Assembly: GCF_947496985.1 (NCBI RefSeq)
Contig: NZ_CANMEZ010000004.1
Span: 124,001 to 188,000, forward strand
DNA: 64,000 bases
Direction: 5' to 3'
From: an uncultured Kordia sp.
GTDB lineage: Bacteria; Bacteroidota; Bacteroidia; Flavobacteriales; Flavobacteriaceae
Below the pieces are notes generated by a model. It was given only the letters and a program-made list of their open reading frames with translations, made no database searches and was not told where the DNA came from. The translations under genes were made by a program, and so were the position numbers. The number at the start of each line of letters is the position of its first letter. Position 1 is the stretch's first letter. Shown one piece after another: positions 1 through 7,439 of the stretch.

Positions 1-1
1 A

Positions 2-553
2 CCGATTGTGTACAATACATTGCAAATGTACCGTTGGGATCGTTTAGAATATTTAAAGCAATTACATATTGATGCAAAAGCGCAGGGATTTCATATAGGG
101 ATGAAATTAGTGCGTGGCGCGTATATGGAAAAAGAAAATACAAGAGCAGAAGAACTAGGATATAAATCCCCCATATGTATATCCAAACAAGCAACAGATG
201 AAAACTTTGATGCTGGTGTGTCTTATATGTTAGATCATTTAGATTGTATGGCAATTTTTGCGGGAACGCACAATGAAGAAAGTTCGTATAAAGTGGCAGA
301 AATTATGAAAACCAAGCAAGTTGAAAATAACGATTCACGTGTTTGGTTTGGTCAATTATATGGAATGAGTGATCATATTAGTTTTAATTTAGCGGCTGAA
401 GGGTATAATGTTGCTAAATACCTACCATTTGGTCCTGTTAGAGATGTTATGCCATATTTAATTAGAAGAGCAGAAGAAAACACTTCTGTTGCGGGTCAAA
501 CATCAAGAGAATTAAGCTTGTTAAAGCAAGAAAAGAAAAGAAGGAAATTGTAG
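2..553 (+). CDS. Proline dehydrogenase, C-terminal part (gene cut by window edge)
   Basis: The frame is open to the left edge, so this is the last ~184 residues of a longer gene; the GTG at 8 is an internal valine codon, not a start. The product is the FAD-dependent enzyme that oxidises proline to pyrroline-5-carboxylate, the first step of proline catabolism. Visible family motifs, in order, are KLVRGAYME, GTHNEES, FGQLYGMSD and YLPFGPVRDVMPYLIRRAEEN. The last contains the paired arginines and EEN that bind the proline carboxylate in the PutA/PRODH barrel. The C-terminus is a short basic tail (KQEKKRRKL). A hairpin overlaps the stop codon, and the next gene, an M16 peptidase, starts 84 bases later on the same strand. 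The family assignment is firm; whether the complete protein is monofunctional cannot be seen, although the end directly after the barrel argues against a fused P5C dehydrogenase downstream. Confidence 0.93.
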   Translation, partial: PIVYNTLQMYRWDRLEYLKQLHIDAKAQGFHIGMKLVRGAYMEKENTRAEELGYKSPICISKQATDENFDAGVSYMLDHLDCMAIFAGTHNEESSYKVAEIMKTKQVENNDSRVWFGQLYGMSDHISFNLAAEGYNVAKYLPFGPVRDVMPYLIRRAEENTSVAGQTSRELSLLKQEKKRRKL

Positions 554-572
554 CTACACTTTCCTTTTTTTT
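541..572 (+). terminator. Intrinsic terminator of the proline dehydrogenase gene
   Basis: AAGGAAA (541-547) pairs with TTTCCTT (560-566). The loop itself holds the palindrome TGTAGCTACA, and the stem is followed by a T-run. The left arm overlaps the stop codon at 551-553. Confidence 0.7.
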
Positions 573-637
573 ATATTGAATTCATTTAAATGAGTTCATA
601 GCCAAACCTATAACCAATACCAACAAATTACCAACCT

Positions 638-3481
638 ATGAAAACCAACCTATCTACGTTAACACTTCTTGTGTTGTCCATCATTTTGATGTGCTCTTGC
701 AAAAGTGAAAAACCTACTGAAACAGATGATGAAACTAGTTTTTCGTTAGATTATGAAAAGTTTACTTTAGAAAATGGTCTTGAAGTTGTACTTCATGAAG
801 ATCATTCGGATCCTATAGTTGCAGTAGCTACTTTGATGCATGTTGGTTCTAATAGAGAAAAGCCTGGAAAGACAGGATTTGCGCACTTTTTTGAGCATAT
901 GGCATTTAATGATTCTGAAAATGTCCCAAGAGGTTCTAATAGAAAAATAATTCCACAATGGGGAGGCACGCGAAATGGTGCAACTTGGACAGATGGAACT
1001 ATATATTATGAAGTTGTGCCTAAAGATGCTTTTGAAAAAATTCTTTGGATTGATTCTGATCGATTAGGATACATGATCAATACAGTAACGACAGAAGCTT
1101 TGGAGCGTGAAAAGCAGGTTGTGAAAAATGAAAAGCGTCAGAGAAATGATAATGTTGCCTATGGTTTTACTTCTGAAGTGATTAAATCAAATTTATATCC
1201 TAAAAATCATCCGTATAATTGGGAGGTAATTGGTTCTTTGCCAGATTTGCAGGCGGCAACTTTAGAGGATGTAAAGGAATTTTACAATGAATTTTATGGG
1301 CCAAATAATGCAACATTAGTGATTGCAGGAGATATTGATATTGAAAAAACGAAGAAGTTGGTTCAAAAATGGTTTGGAGAAATTAAAAGAGGGAAAAATG
1401 TTGAGAAGATGAAGCCAATGCCGGTGACTTTGTTGGAAACTAAATCGTTGTACTTTGAAGATAACTTTGCAAAACTACCAGAAATCCGTATGGTATTTCC
1501 AACTGTTGAGTTGTATCATGAAGATCAATATGCGCTAGATGTTTTGGGAGAAGTACTTAGTGGAAGTAAAAAATCTCCATTATATAAGGAAATTGTTACC
1601 TCTAAAAAATTAGCGCCAAACGCAGATGCGTCGAATTCTAGTAGTGAATTGTCAGGAGAATTTGTATTCAGAGTCAGAGGGAATGCAAATGTTGATTTAA
1701 ATAAAGTAAAAGTAGCTATTGATAAAGCGCTTGTTGATTTTGAGCAAAATTTTGATGAGGCACAATTAAAAAGAATAAAAGCAAAACTAGAAGTTGCTTT
1801 ATATCAAGAGAATCAATCTTTGACAGATAAAGCATTTTTATTAGCAAATGGAAATGTATATGCTGACGATCCTGCACGTAAATTGAAAGATATAAAATAT
1901 ACAAATACGGTTACAAAACAAGATGTAATTAGGGTTTACAATACGTATATAAAAGATAAAAACTATGTAATGACTTCTTTTGTTCCGAAAGGACAAGCGA
2001 ATTTAGCGATGAAAGGAGCTGTCAAAGCAGAAGTTTATCAAGAAGAAATTGTGCAAGGAAAAGTAAATGAAGAAGTTAGGCAAGGTGAAGAAGCGATTTA
2101 TAAAAAAACAGTGACAAAGCATGATCGTTCTGAGCCACCTTTTGGTGAATTGCCATTGTTTAAATCGCCAAAAATTTGGACAAGTAAACTTGCAAATGGA
2201 ATCAAGGTATTTGGAATTGAAAATAATGAAGTTCCATTGGTTTCTTTTGATATTACAATTGATGGAGGGCATTATTTAGATCCAAAAGATAAAGCTGGAC
2301 TGGCAAATCTGCTGAGTCGTATGCTGATGGAGGGAACAGAGTTTAAAACACCTTCGGAACTTGAAGAAGCAATAGAGATGTTGGGTGCGAGTATCCGTGT
2401 GCGAAGTGGGGATGAAGGAATGTATGTTTCTGGAAGTTGTTTGGCAAAGAATTTTGATAAAACTGTTAAATTAATTGAAGAAATAGTATTGCATCCAAGA
2501 TGGGATGAAGTTGAATTTTCAAGGTTAAAAACATCTTTATTAACCACTTTGAAAGGAAGAGAGGCAAATCCTAGAACAATTGCATATCAGTCGTTTAGGA
2601 AATTAATCTATGGTAATGATCATATTTTGGGAATTCCAAGTTTAGGGACAATACAAACGGTTAAAAATATTTCTTTAGATGATTTAAAGGAATATTACGC
2701 TAGCAATATTTCTGCAAGTTTAGTAGCTATTCATGTGGCTGGCGCAATTGATAAAGCAAAAGTTGGTCAGTCGCTTACGAGTCTTGGTAATAATTGGAAA
2801 ACAAAAGAAGTTTCGTTTCCAACATATGAATTGCCAGAACAAAAGCATGCTGGAAAATTATTCTTCATAGACTTTCCAGGGGCAAAACAATCCGCTATTT
2901 ATACGGGTAAATTGGCGCTTTCTGAAGCTGATTCCATGTATAATAATTTATTTTATGCGAATCAAATTCTCGGAGGTGGTTCAAGTGGACGTTTATTTCA
3001 AACTTTAAGAATAGAAAAAGGATATACATATGGAGCATATTCGTTTTTACAACGCTTAGAAGAAAAAGCACCTATAGTTGTTCAGACAAGTGTTCGAACA
3101 AATGCCACATTGCCTTCGTTGAAAATTATTGAAGATTTAATAGGGAGTTATGCTACTAATTTTTCGGAAAAAGAAGTTGAGATTACTAAAAATAAAGTTT
3201 TAAAAAGTAGTGCAAAAGACTTTGAAGAATTAAACGATAAAATTGGAATTCTTAGGCAAATTAGTAAATATGGAAGGTCTTTTAATTATTTAGAAGAAAA
3301 CCAAAAAGAATTAGTTGATATGAAATTATCTGATTTCCATGATATTATAAATGAGCATATTGATGAGTCGGAAATGTTTTATTTAGTTGTAGGAGATAAA
3401 GAAACACAGCTTGAAGAAATCAATAAGTTTGGAAAAGGGGAAGCAATTGAGTTAGATATTTATGGAAACTTAAAAAAATAG
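638..3481 (+). CDS. M16 family zinc metallopeptidase, lipoprotein (947 aa)
   Basis: This is a pitrilysin/insulinase-type peptidase with both halves in one chain. The N-terminus is a lipoprotein signal ending in a lipobox around Cys19/Cys21 (LMCSCKS), so the enzyme should be anchored to a membrane outside the cytoplasm. The inverted zinc motif HFFEH lies at residues 83-87, and the third ligand is probably Glu165 in VVKNE, the expected ~77 residues downstream. The second, inactive M16 domain begins near residue 510 and carries the family's substrate-contact pattern RIEKGYTYGAYS. It is a stand-alone transcription unit between the proline dehydrogenase terminator and two convergent minus-strand genes. 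A second M16 lipoprotein of similar size lies at 17647. The natural substrate is unknown; such periplasmic M16 proteins probably degrade peptides. Confidence 0.92.
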   Translation: MKTNLSTLTLLVLSIILMCSCKSEKPTETDDETSFSLDYEKFTLENGLEVVLHEDHSDPIVAVATLMHVGSNREKPGKTGFAHFFEHMAFNDSENVPRGSNRKIIPQWGGTRNGATWTDGTIYYEVVPKDAFEKILWIDSDRLGYMINTVTTEALEREKQVVKNEKRQRNDNVAYGFTSEVIKSNLYPKNHPYNWEVIGSLPDLQAATLEDVKEFYNEFYGPNNATLVIAGDIDIEKTKKLVQKWFGEIKRGKNVEKMKPMPVTLLETKSLYFEDNFAKLPEIRMVFPTVELYHEDQYALDVLGEVLSGSKKSPLYKEIVTSKKLAPNADASNSSSELSGEFVFRVRGNANVDLNKVKVAIDKALVDFEQNFDEAQLKRIKAKLEVALYQENQSLTDKAFLLANGNVYADDPARKLKDIKYTNTVTKQDVIRVYNTYIKDKNYVMTSFVPKGQANLAMKGAVKAEVYQEEIVQGKVNEEVRQGEEAIYKKTVTKHDRSEPPFGELPLFKSPKIWTSKLANGIKVFGIENNEVPLVSFDITIDGGHYLDPKDKAGLANLLSRMLMEGTEFKTPSELEEAIEMLGASIRVRSGDEGMYVSGSCLAKNFDKTVKLIEEIVLHPRWDEVEFSRLKTSLLTTLKGREANPRTIAYQSFRKLIYGNDHILGIPSLGTIQTVKNISLDDLKEYYASNISASLVAIHVAGAIDKAKVGQSLTSLGNNWKTKEVSFPTYELPEQKHAGKLFFIDFPGAKQSAIYTGKLALSEADSMYNNLFYANQILGGGSSGRLFQTLRIEKGYTYGAYSFLQRLEEKAPIVVQTSVRTNATLPSLKIIEDLIGSYATNFSEKEVEITKNKVLKSSAKDFEELNDKIGILRQISKYGRSFNYLEENQKELVDMKLSDFHDIINEHIDESEMFYLVVGDKETQLEEINKFGKGEAIELDIYGNLKK

Positions 3482-3485
3482 TTTT

Positions 3486-3872
3486 TTAATTGATCATTTT
3501 TATTTTTTGAATTCGTGCAGTACTATCGCAATTTAATATGGTAAGTTCTATTTCTTTATTGCGTAGCATTCCTTCAACAATGTATAGTTTGCAGCTGTCA
3601 ACCTTAGTTTTGCTTCTAGAGAAATCAACATCTCCATGTTTTAGAATATTTGAAATTTCGGCGGTATCGATTTCTTTATTGTCAATTAGTTGTCTTATTT
3701 CTGGAGAGAAATGACGTTCTTTCATTCGTATGTTTTTCAGCGTACGTGCATTAGGAAGATAGTCAAATTCACATTTTACACCGCGTCCACGAATTAAAAA
3801 AGCGAAAATTACTAAACCAATAGCGACACCACCTAAATAAAATCCTACTCGTCTTAAAAGACTGCTATTCAT
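3486..3872 (-). CDS. DUF4258-like small membrane-anchored protein (128 aa)
   Basis: The protein has a short N-terminal hydrophobic segment (roughly residues 9-27, YLGGVAIGLVIFAFLI). It is followed by a positively charged stretch with a single Cys, then a soluble domain of about 90 residues. The soluble part resembles the DUF4258 proteins of flavobacteria: a block on relatedness to 'HFSPEI', then HGDVDFSRSKT and a beta-rich end. No enzymatic motif is visible. The start lies 2 bases after the stop of the alanine-dehydrogenase-like gene, so the two are almost certainly co-transcribed. It is convergent with the M16 peptidase, with only 4 bases between stops. Function unknown; the family name rests on recall of similar flavobacterial proteins. 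Confidence 0.7.
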   Translation of the reverse strand: MNSSLLRRVGFYLGGVAIGLVIFAFLIRGRGVKCEFDYLPNARTLKNIRMKERHFSPEIRQLIDNKEIDTAEISNILKHGDVDFSRSKTKVDSCKLYIVEGMLRNKEIELTILNCDSTARIQKIKMIN

Positions 3873-3874
3873 TA

Positions 3875-5074
3875 CTAAAAAATTAGAAAATTAATATCTG
3901 TATATGGGAGATTAAACCAATCTGCAACAGATTTATTTGTTAAAACTCCGTGGTAAAAGTACAAACCATTTTTTAATCCTTTGTCAAAACGAAGAGAATT
4001 TTCTAGACCACCATCTTCGGCAATTTTTAATAAGTATGGTGTGAATATGTTACTAATTGATACTGAGGCTGTTCTGGAGTATCTGGCAGGGATGTTTGGA
4101 ACGCAATAATGAATTACACCGTGCTTTTCAAAAGTAGGATGATCGTGTGTTGTAATTTCGCTTGTTTCAATACATCCGCCCATATCAATGCTTACATCAA
4201 TAATAACAGCACCTTTTTTCATATGCTCAACCATTGTTTCTGTTACTAAAATAGGCGATCTATTTTTTCCGCGAACTGCTCCAATTAAAACATCACAACG
4301 TTTTAATGCTTTTAATAAATTTTTTGGTTGAATGGTAGAAGTATAAATTGGTCTTCCCAAATTCGTTTGAATACAGCGTAATTTTGTAATTGAATTGTCA
4401 AAAACTTTAATATTTGCGCCCAATCCTAAAGCTGAGCGGGAAGCAAATTCTCCAACAGTTCCTGCGCCAACAATTACAACTTCGGCAGGTGGAACACCGC
4501 TAATATTTCCTAGCATTAATCCATTACCATTGTTGACGTTTGCCATTAATTCGGAAGCAATTAAAACAGAGGCAGTTCCTGCGATTTCACTTAATGATCG
4601 TACAGCTGGATACGTTCCATCTTCATCTCTAATATATTCAAAAGCTAATGCTGTAACACGTTTGCTTGCTAGTGTTTCAAAATATTTTTTGGAACGAATC
4701 TTAATCTGTAATGCAGAAATTAAAATCGTTTGTGGATTCAATAATTCTAATTCAGCCAACGTTGGTGGTTCAACTTTTAAAATAATAGGGCAGGAGAATA
4801 CTTTTCGAGTATCATTTGTGATTTCTCCTCCAGCTTCTGTATAGTCTTTATCTGAAAAATTAGCTCCTTTTCCAGCACAGCTTTCAATTAGCACGCGATG
4901 TCCATGCGCAACCAATGCAGCTACGGCGTCAGGTGTGAGACAGACACGTTTCTCTTGATACGAAGTTTCTTTTGGAATTCCAATGAATAATTCTTGCTTA
5001 TGCTTTAGAATTTCAAGTGTTTCCTCCTGTGGGAGTAATTGTTGTTTGGTAAATGGTGATAAAGATTCTGCCAT
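3875..5074 (-). CDS. ald: Alanine dehydrogenase-like protein (AlaDH/PNT family, 399 aa)
   Basis: This is an AlaDH/PNT family NAD(P)-dependent oxidoreductase. It has the N-terminal pattern IGIPKETxxxEKRVCLTPDA, a Rossmann motif GAGTVG at residues 203-208, and the C-terminal DVSIDMGGCIETS stretch typical of alanine dehydrogenase. Canonical enzymes convert L-alanine and NAD+ to pyruvate, ammonia and NADH. Odd points: there is a ~28-residue N-terminal extension before the family start, and the block aligned with YLHLA (catalytic His near residue 96 in characterised enzymes) reads ALQIKI here, so Gln123 stands where His is expected. The active-site Lys is plausibly Lys100 (LKVEPP). It may therefore be a divergent relative rather than a true alanine dehydrogenase. 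It lies upstream of the DUF4258-like gene in a two-gene operon. Confidence 0.78.
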   Translation of the reverse strand: MAESLSPFTKQQLLPQEETLEILKHKQELFIGIPKETSYQEKRVCLTPDAVAALVAHGHRVLIESCAGKGANFSDKDYTEAGGEITNDTRKVFSCPIILKVEPPTLAELELLNPQTILISALQIKIRSKKYFETLASKRVTALAFEYIRDEDGTYPAVRSLSEIAGTASVLIASELMANVNNGNGLMLGNISGVPPAEVVIVGAGTVGEFASRSALGLGANIKVFDNSITKLRCIQTNLGRPIYTSTIQPKNLLKALKRCDVLIGAVRGKNRSPILVTETMVEHMKKGAVIIDVSIDMGGCIETSEITTHDHPTFEKHGVIHYCVPNIPARYSRTASVSISNIFTPYLLKIAEDGGLENSLRFDKGLKNGLYFYHGVLTNKSVADWFNLPYTDINFLIF

Positions 5075-5131
5075 GAAGCATACAATTGATTTAGAATATG
5101 AAGTTACAAATAAAAATGAAGTAAAAAAACA

Positions 5132-5659
5132 CTATTTGTTAGCTTCAAGCATTTCTTTTTCTTTTCGTTCGTATTCGGCGAGCTCGGCATCCATTTTGGC
5201 TAGATCAATTCCGTAAACATATTTATCGAAAAGTTTAATGCGAATAAAATATACAATAGGAATGATGATCATCATTACAGGAATAATATAGTATATTTCA
5301 GTTTCATCAAAATCAAGCTCTTGTTTGATGACGCTAATAATTTGAAAAGTATACATCGCTATTGGAATTAAAATAACATGATACCACCAATCCCTGGAGG
5401 TGAAAAACCAAAATATTAAAAATAATAATGGTATAGCTTTTTGCATAAAAAGCCATCCATATATACGAACATTTTCTTGATAATTACTCTCTATAGTAAA
5501 TAAGGAAGTCTCCCAAGTTTTTGTTTCTGGGAGACTTTCGTATAAATAAAATATATAAGGTGATATAGCTACAATAATAGCTAGGATACTACCCGTGAGT
5601 AGGGATTTTGATTTTTCTCCCGTCAACTGTTTGTTCTGTTTCGTATGGGTTGTCTTCAT
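5132..5659 (-). CDS. Four-helix membrane protein, tandem unit 3 (about 175 aa)
   Basis: Not a family I recognise. Four hydrophobic helices are clear: around LLTGSILAIIVAISPYIFYL, WLFMQKAIPLLFLIFWFF, WYHVILIPIAMYTFQII and IIPVMMIIIPIVYFIRIKL. They are followed by a charged helical tail (DLAKMDAELAEYERKEKE). The extracytoplasmic loop after helix 1 carries the shared 'ETW..SLFTI' pattern. The first ~23 codons overlap the end of the lipoprotein gene at 5589-5741 in the +1 frame. I chose the ATG at 5659; an in-frame TTG at 5689 is the other option. It is the last of three tandem paralogues and is followed by the alanine-dehydrogenase-like gene. That the protein is real is well supported by the three conserved copies; its start and role are uncertain. 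Confidence 0.72.
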   Translation of the reverse strand: MKTTHTKQNKQLTGEKSKSLLTGSILAIIVAISPYIFYLYESLPETKTWETSLFTIESNYQENVRIYGWLFMQKAIPLLFLIFWFFTSRDWWYHVILIPIAMYTFQIISVIKQELDFDETEIYYIIPVMMIIIPIVYFIRIKLFDKYVYGIDLAKMDAELAEYERKEKEMLEANK

Positions 5660-5741
5660 CAGCAATACTGTCTGGGTTACAAGATACAAATAATATTGTA
5701 GATGCGGCTGCTAAAATGTAAAGGTAGAATTTAGTTTTCAT
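5589..5741 (-). CDS. Small lipoprotein, tandem unit 3 (50 aa)
   Basis: A 50-residue ORF starts with ATG at 5741 and reads MKTKFYLYILAAASTIL, then the lipobox FVSC (Cys21), then NPDSIADEDNPYETEQ and a basic tail ending KIKIPTHG. The signal peptide and lipobox predict an outer-membrane or periplasmic lipoprotein of only ~30 mature residues. The core CNPDSIADEDNPY is identical in the two paralogues upstream, which argues strongly for real coding. A TAAGTTTG promoter box lies 35 bases upstream. The last 71 bases overlap the beginning of the membrane-protein frame. The function is unknown; co-inheritance with the membrane protein in three copies suggests a functional pair. Confidence 0.8.
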   Translation of the reverse strand: MKTKFYLYILAAASTILFVSCNPDSIADEDNPYETEQTVDGRKIKIPTHG

Positions 5742-5775
5742 GTGATAATTAGGTTTATTTAGTTTAACGATGGGT

Positions 5776-5783
5776 CAAACTTA
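5776..5783 (-). promoter_or_regulatory. Promoter -7 box of tandem unit 3
   Basis: The minus strand reads TAAGTTTG, a perfect match to the Bacteroidota TAnnTTTG element, 34 bases before the lipoprotein ATG. The same box at the same place precedes the other two units. Confidence 0.7.
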
Positions 5784-5822
5784 TTGAATAACCAACTAAT
5801 TATCAGAAAAATAGGTATATAT

Positions 5823-5878
5823 ATTTTCTACGTACTTTTGTCAGTTTTGGGTAGAACAAACAAAAGTCGTAGAATTTT
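5823..5878. repeat. Inverted repeat between tandem units 2 and 3
   Basis: The arm ATTTTCTACGTACTTTTG (5823-5840) is complementary, with one indel, to CAAAAGTCGTAGAATTTT (5861-5878). It lies between the end of unit 2 and the promoter of unit 3. It may act as a terminator for unit 2, or be a regulatory or recombination element, because a close relative sits in the next spacer. Confidence 0.55.
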
Positions 5879-5923
5879 AAGTTTTTTGTATTTTTCCGTA
5901 AGTATTTTCGCGAATATACAGAT

Positions 5924-6481
5924 TTATTTTAGTTCATTTATATTTTGAGCTTCTTTTTCTTTACGATCATATTCATCTAACTCTGCTTCTATTTTCTTTA
6001 AATCTATTCCTAGAACTAATTTATCAAATAATTTAACTCTTATTAGGTAAACAAAAGGTATAATAACCATCATAATGGGTATAAGCCAGGTTATTTCAAA
6101 TTCATCTATGTAGCTAGATTCGTTATTTAGAACGTTAAATAGCTGAAAAGCATACATGGCTATAGGAATTAATATGACATGATACCACCAATGTTTGCAT
6201 GTAAGAAACCATAAGGTTAATAGCAAAAGAGGTATTGATCTTCCTAAAATAGACCAAACATAAATATTAACATCTTGATAGTATTCAGTTTGTATAGTAA
6301 AAAAGTACCCTTTCCATATTGTTTCTCGAGGTAACCCTTTGTATAAATAAAAAATGTAAGGAGATATGGCTATTAATATAGCAACAATACTACCTACAAT
6401 TAAATTTTTATTAATCTTGGTTTCGGTGATCGAGTTTGTCTTTTCTAACTCCTTCTTCTGTTTGGTATGGGTTGTCTTCAT
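5924..6481 (-). CDS. Four-helix membrane protein, tandem unit 2 (185 aa)
   Basis: A paralogue of the protein encoded at 5132-5659. It has the same four hydrophobic helices and the same strongly conserved blocks: ISPYIFYLYKG in helix 1, HWWYHVILIPIAMYAFQL around helix 3, VIIPFVYLIRVKLFDK in helix 4, and GIDLKKIEAELDEYDRKEKE in the cytoplasmic tail. The ATG at 6481 lies inside the lipoprotein gene of the same unit (6411-6563) in the +1 frame, so the first ~23 residues are encoded by DNA that also encodes the lipoprotein tail. The next unit begins downstream after an inverted repeat and its own promoter. The role is unknown; duplication with a matched lipoprotein suggests a sensor, immunity or envelope function, but nothing in the sequence settles this. 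Confidence 0.72.
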   Translation of the reverse strand: MKTTHTKQKKELEKTNSITETKINKNLIVGSIVAILIAISPYIFYLYKGLPRETIWKGYFFTIQTEYYQDVNIYVWSILGRSIPLLLLTLWFLTCKHWWYHVILIPIAMYAFQLFNVLNNESSYIDEFEITWLIPIMMVIIPFVYLIRVKLFDKLVLGIDLKKIEAELDEYDRKEKEAQNINELK

Positions 6482-6563
6482 CAGCAATGCTATCTGGATT
6501 ACAAGATACAAATAAAATTGTTGATACGGCTGCTAATAAGTAAAGGTAGAATTTAGTTTTCAT
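6411..6563 (-). CDS. Small lipoprotein, tandem unit 2 (50 aa)
   Basis: ATG at 6563 gives MKTKFYLYLLAAVSTIL followed by the lipobox FVSC (Cys21) and NPDSIADEDNPYQTEEG. The tail differs from the other copies (ends KDKLDHRNQD). The total is 50 residues, the same as unit 3. The signal peptide and the first 17 mature residues are nearly identical to the two paralogues, while the tail, which lies over the start of the membrane-protein frame, has diverged. The stop TAA is 71 bases inside the membrane-protein ORF when the latter is counted from its ATG at 6481. The upstream promoter box is at 6600-6607. Function unknown. Confidence 0.8.
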   Translation of the reverse strand: MKTKFYLYLLAAVSTILFVSCNPDSIADEDNPYQTEEGVRKDKLDHRNQD

Positions 6564-6599
6564 CTTAAATGATTTAGATTATTTAGTTTAACGATGGGT

Positions 6600-6607
6600 C
6601 AAACTTA
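6600..6607 (-). promoter_or_regulatory. Promoter -7 box of tandem unit 2
   Basis: TAAGTTTG on the minus strand, in the same sequence context as unit 3 (TTCAATAAGTTTGACCCATCG is shared), 36 bases before the lipoprotein start. Confidence 0.7.
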
Positions 6608-6645
6608 TTGAATAACCAACAGTTACCTTTAAAAAAAGCATAATA

Positions 6646-6702
6646 TATTTTCTACGTATTTTTGCTAGTTTTATCTAATTTTAACAAAATACGTAGAAAA
6701 TA
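6646..6702. repeat. Inverted repeat between tandem units 1 and 2
   Basis: TATTTTCTACGTATTTTTG (6646-6664) and CAAAATACGTAGAAAATA (6685-6702) are complementary apart from one extra T. The 20-base spacer and the TACGTA core match the repeat in the following spacer. It could terminate unit 1 or bind a protein. Confidence 0.6.
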
Positions 6703-6730
6703 GTATATTTATTTTATTTCAATGAACTTT

Positions 6731-7357
6731 TTACTTTTGGGACTCTAACTCTTTTTCTTTACGTTCATATGCTGCTAATTCTGCATCGATCTTTTTTAAA
6801 TCTATTCCATGTACCAATTTATCCATCAATTTTATTCTAATTAAATACACAAAAGGTATTACGACCATCATTATTGGTATCAACCAATAAATTTCTACAA
6901 TATCTAATATGCTAGCTTTGTTATTTAATGCTGTATAGAATTGAAACCCATACATAAACATTGGTATTAAAATAACATGATACCACCATTTTTTACATGT
7001 GAAAAACCAAATAATCATTAAGATTAATGGAATTAACTTATTCATGTATACCCAAAAGGCAGTTCTTAAATCTAGATAATTAGTATCTTTAATTGTAAAC
7101 CACGATGTTTCCCATGTTTGTGTATTCTCTGGAGCATACTCGTACAATTGAAACAGGTAAGGAGTTAAAGCTATTATTAAAGCAAAAATTGTATTTGTTA
7201 TGATAGTTGATCTAACAATAGATTTTTGCTTTGCTTTAGAGTCCTTCTTAATTATTGTTTGTTGATCCTGGGATTCTAATTTTACTTTTGTCGACTCCTT
7301 CTTCTGTTTGATATGGGTTGTCTTCGTCTGCAATGCTATCTGGGTTACAAGACACAA
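6731..7357 (-). CDS. Four-helix membrane protein, tandem unit 1 (start uncertain)
   Basis: A paralogue of the two membrane proteins downstream. The shared blocks include ALTPYLFQLYEYAP, WETSWFTIKD, the KWWYHVILIPMFMYGFQF helix, VVIPFVYLIRIKLMDKLVHG and a charged tail ending ERKEKELESQK. It has a longer, lysine-rich stretch before helix 1 than the others. The start is a real problem. The ATG used in units 2 and 3 is ACG here, and no ATG occurs before the second helix. The coordinates use the upstream TTG at 7357, which lies inside the lipoprotein's lipobox codons. Alternatives are the TTG eight codons later, a weak ATT/ATA start near the lipoprotein stop, or +1 frameshifting from the lipoprotein gene. 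Confidence 0.65.
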   Translation of the reverse strand: MCLVTQIALQTKTTHIKQKKESTKVKLESQDQQTIIKKDSKAKQKSIVRSTIITNTIFALIIALTPYLFQLYEYAPENTQTWETSWFTIKDTNYLDLRTAFWVYMNKLIPLILMIIWFFTCKKWWYHVILIPMFMYGFQFYTALNNKASILDIVEIYWLIPIMMVVIPFVYLIRIKLMDKLVHGIDLKKIDAELAAYERKEKELESQK

Positions 7358-7409
7358 ATGTTACTGATGCTAATACGACTGCTGCGAATACATAATTTCT
7401 TAATTTCAT
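7248..7409 (-). CDS. Small lipoprotein, tandem unit 1 (53 aa)
   Basis: ATG at 7409 gives MKLRNYVFAAVVLASVT, the lipobox FVSC (Cys21), the invariant NPDSIADEDNPYQTEEG core and a tail VDKSKIRIPGSTNNN. Compared with units 2 and 3 the signal peptide has diverged while the mature core is unchanged, which is what selection on the mature N-terminus would give. The gene has its own promoter box at 7440-7447 and is the first of the three units in the direction of transcription. The membrane-protein frame lies in +1 phase relative to this gene and extends 110 bases into it when counted from the TTG at 7357. Function unknown. Confidence 0.8.
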   Translation of the reverse strand: MKLRNYVFAAVVLASVTFVSCNPDSIADEDNPYQTEEGVDKSKIRIPGSTNNN

Positions 7410-7439
7410 TTTGTTTTAGGTTTTAGTTTTACGATGATG

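Noticed and set aside
4395-4844. 149-codon plus-strand frame antisense to the alanine-dehydrogenase-like gene
   Set aside because: It is a shadow of the conserved minus-strand coding sequence with no recognisable domain.
5659-5689. TTG start (MYLVTQ...) for the membrane protein of unit 3
   Set aside because: It reads through lipoprotein lipobox codons in the shifted frame; an ATG 30 bases later is a simpler start. It was kept only for unit 1, where no ATG exists.
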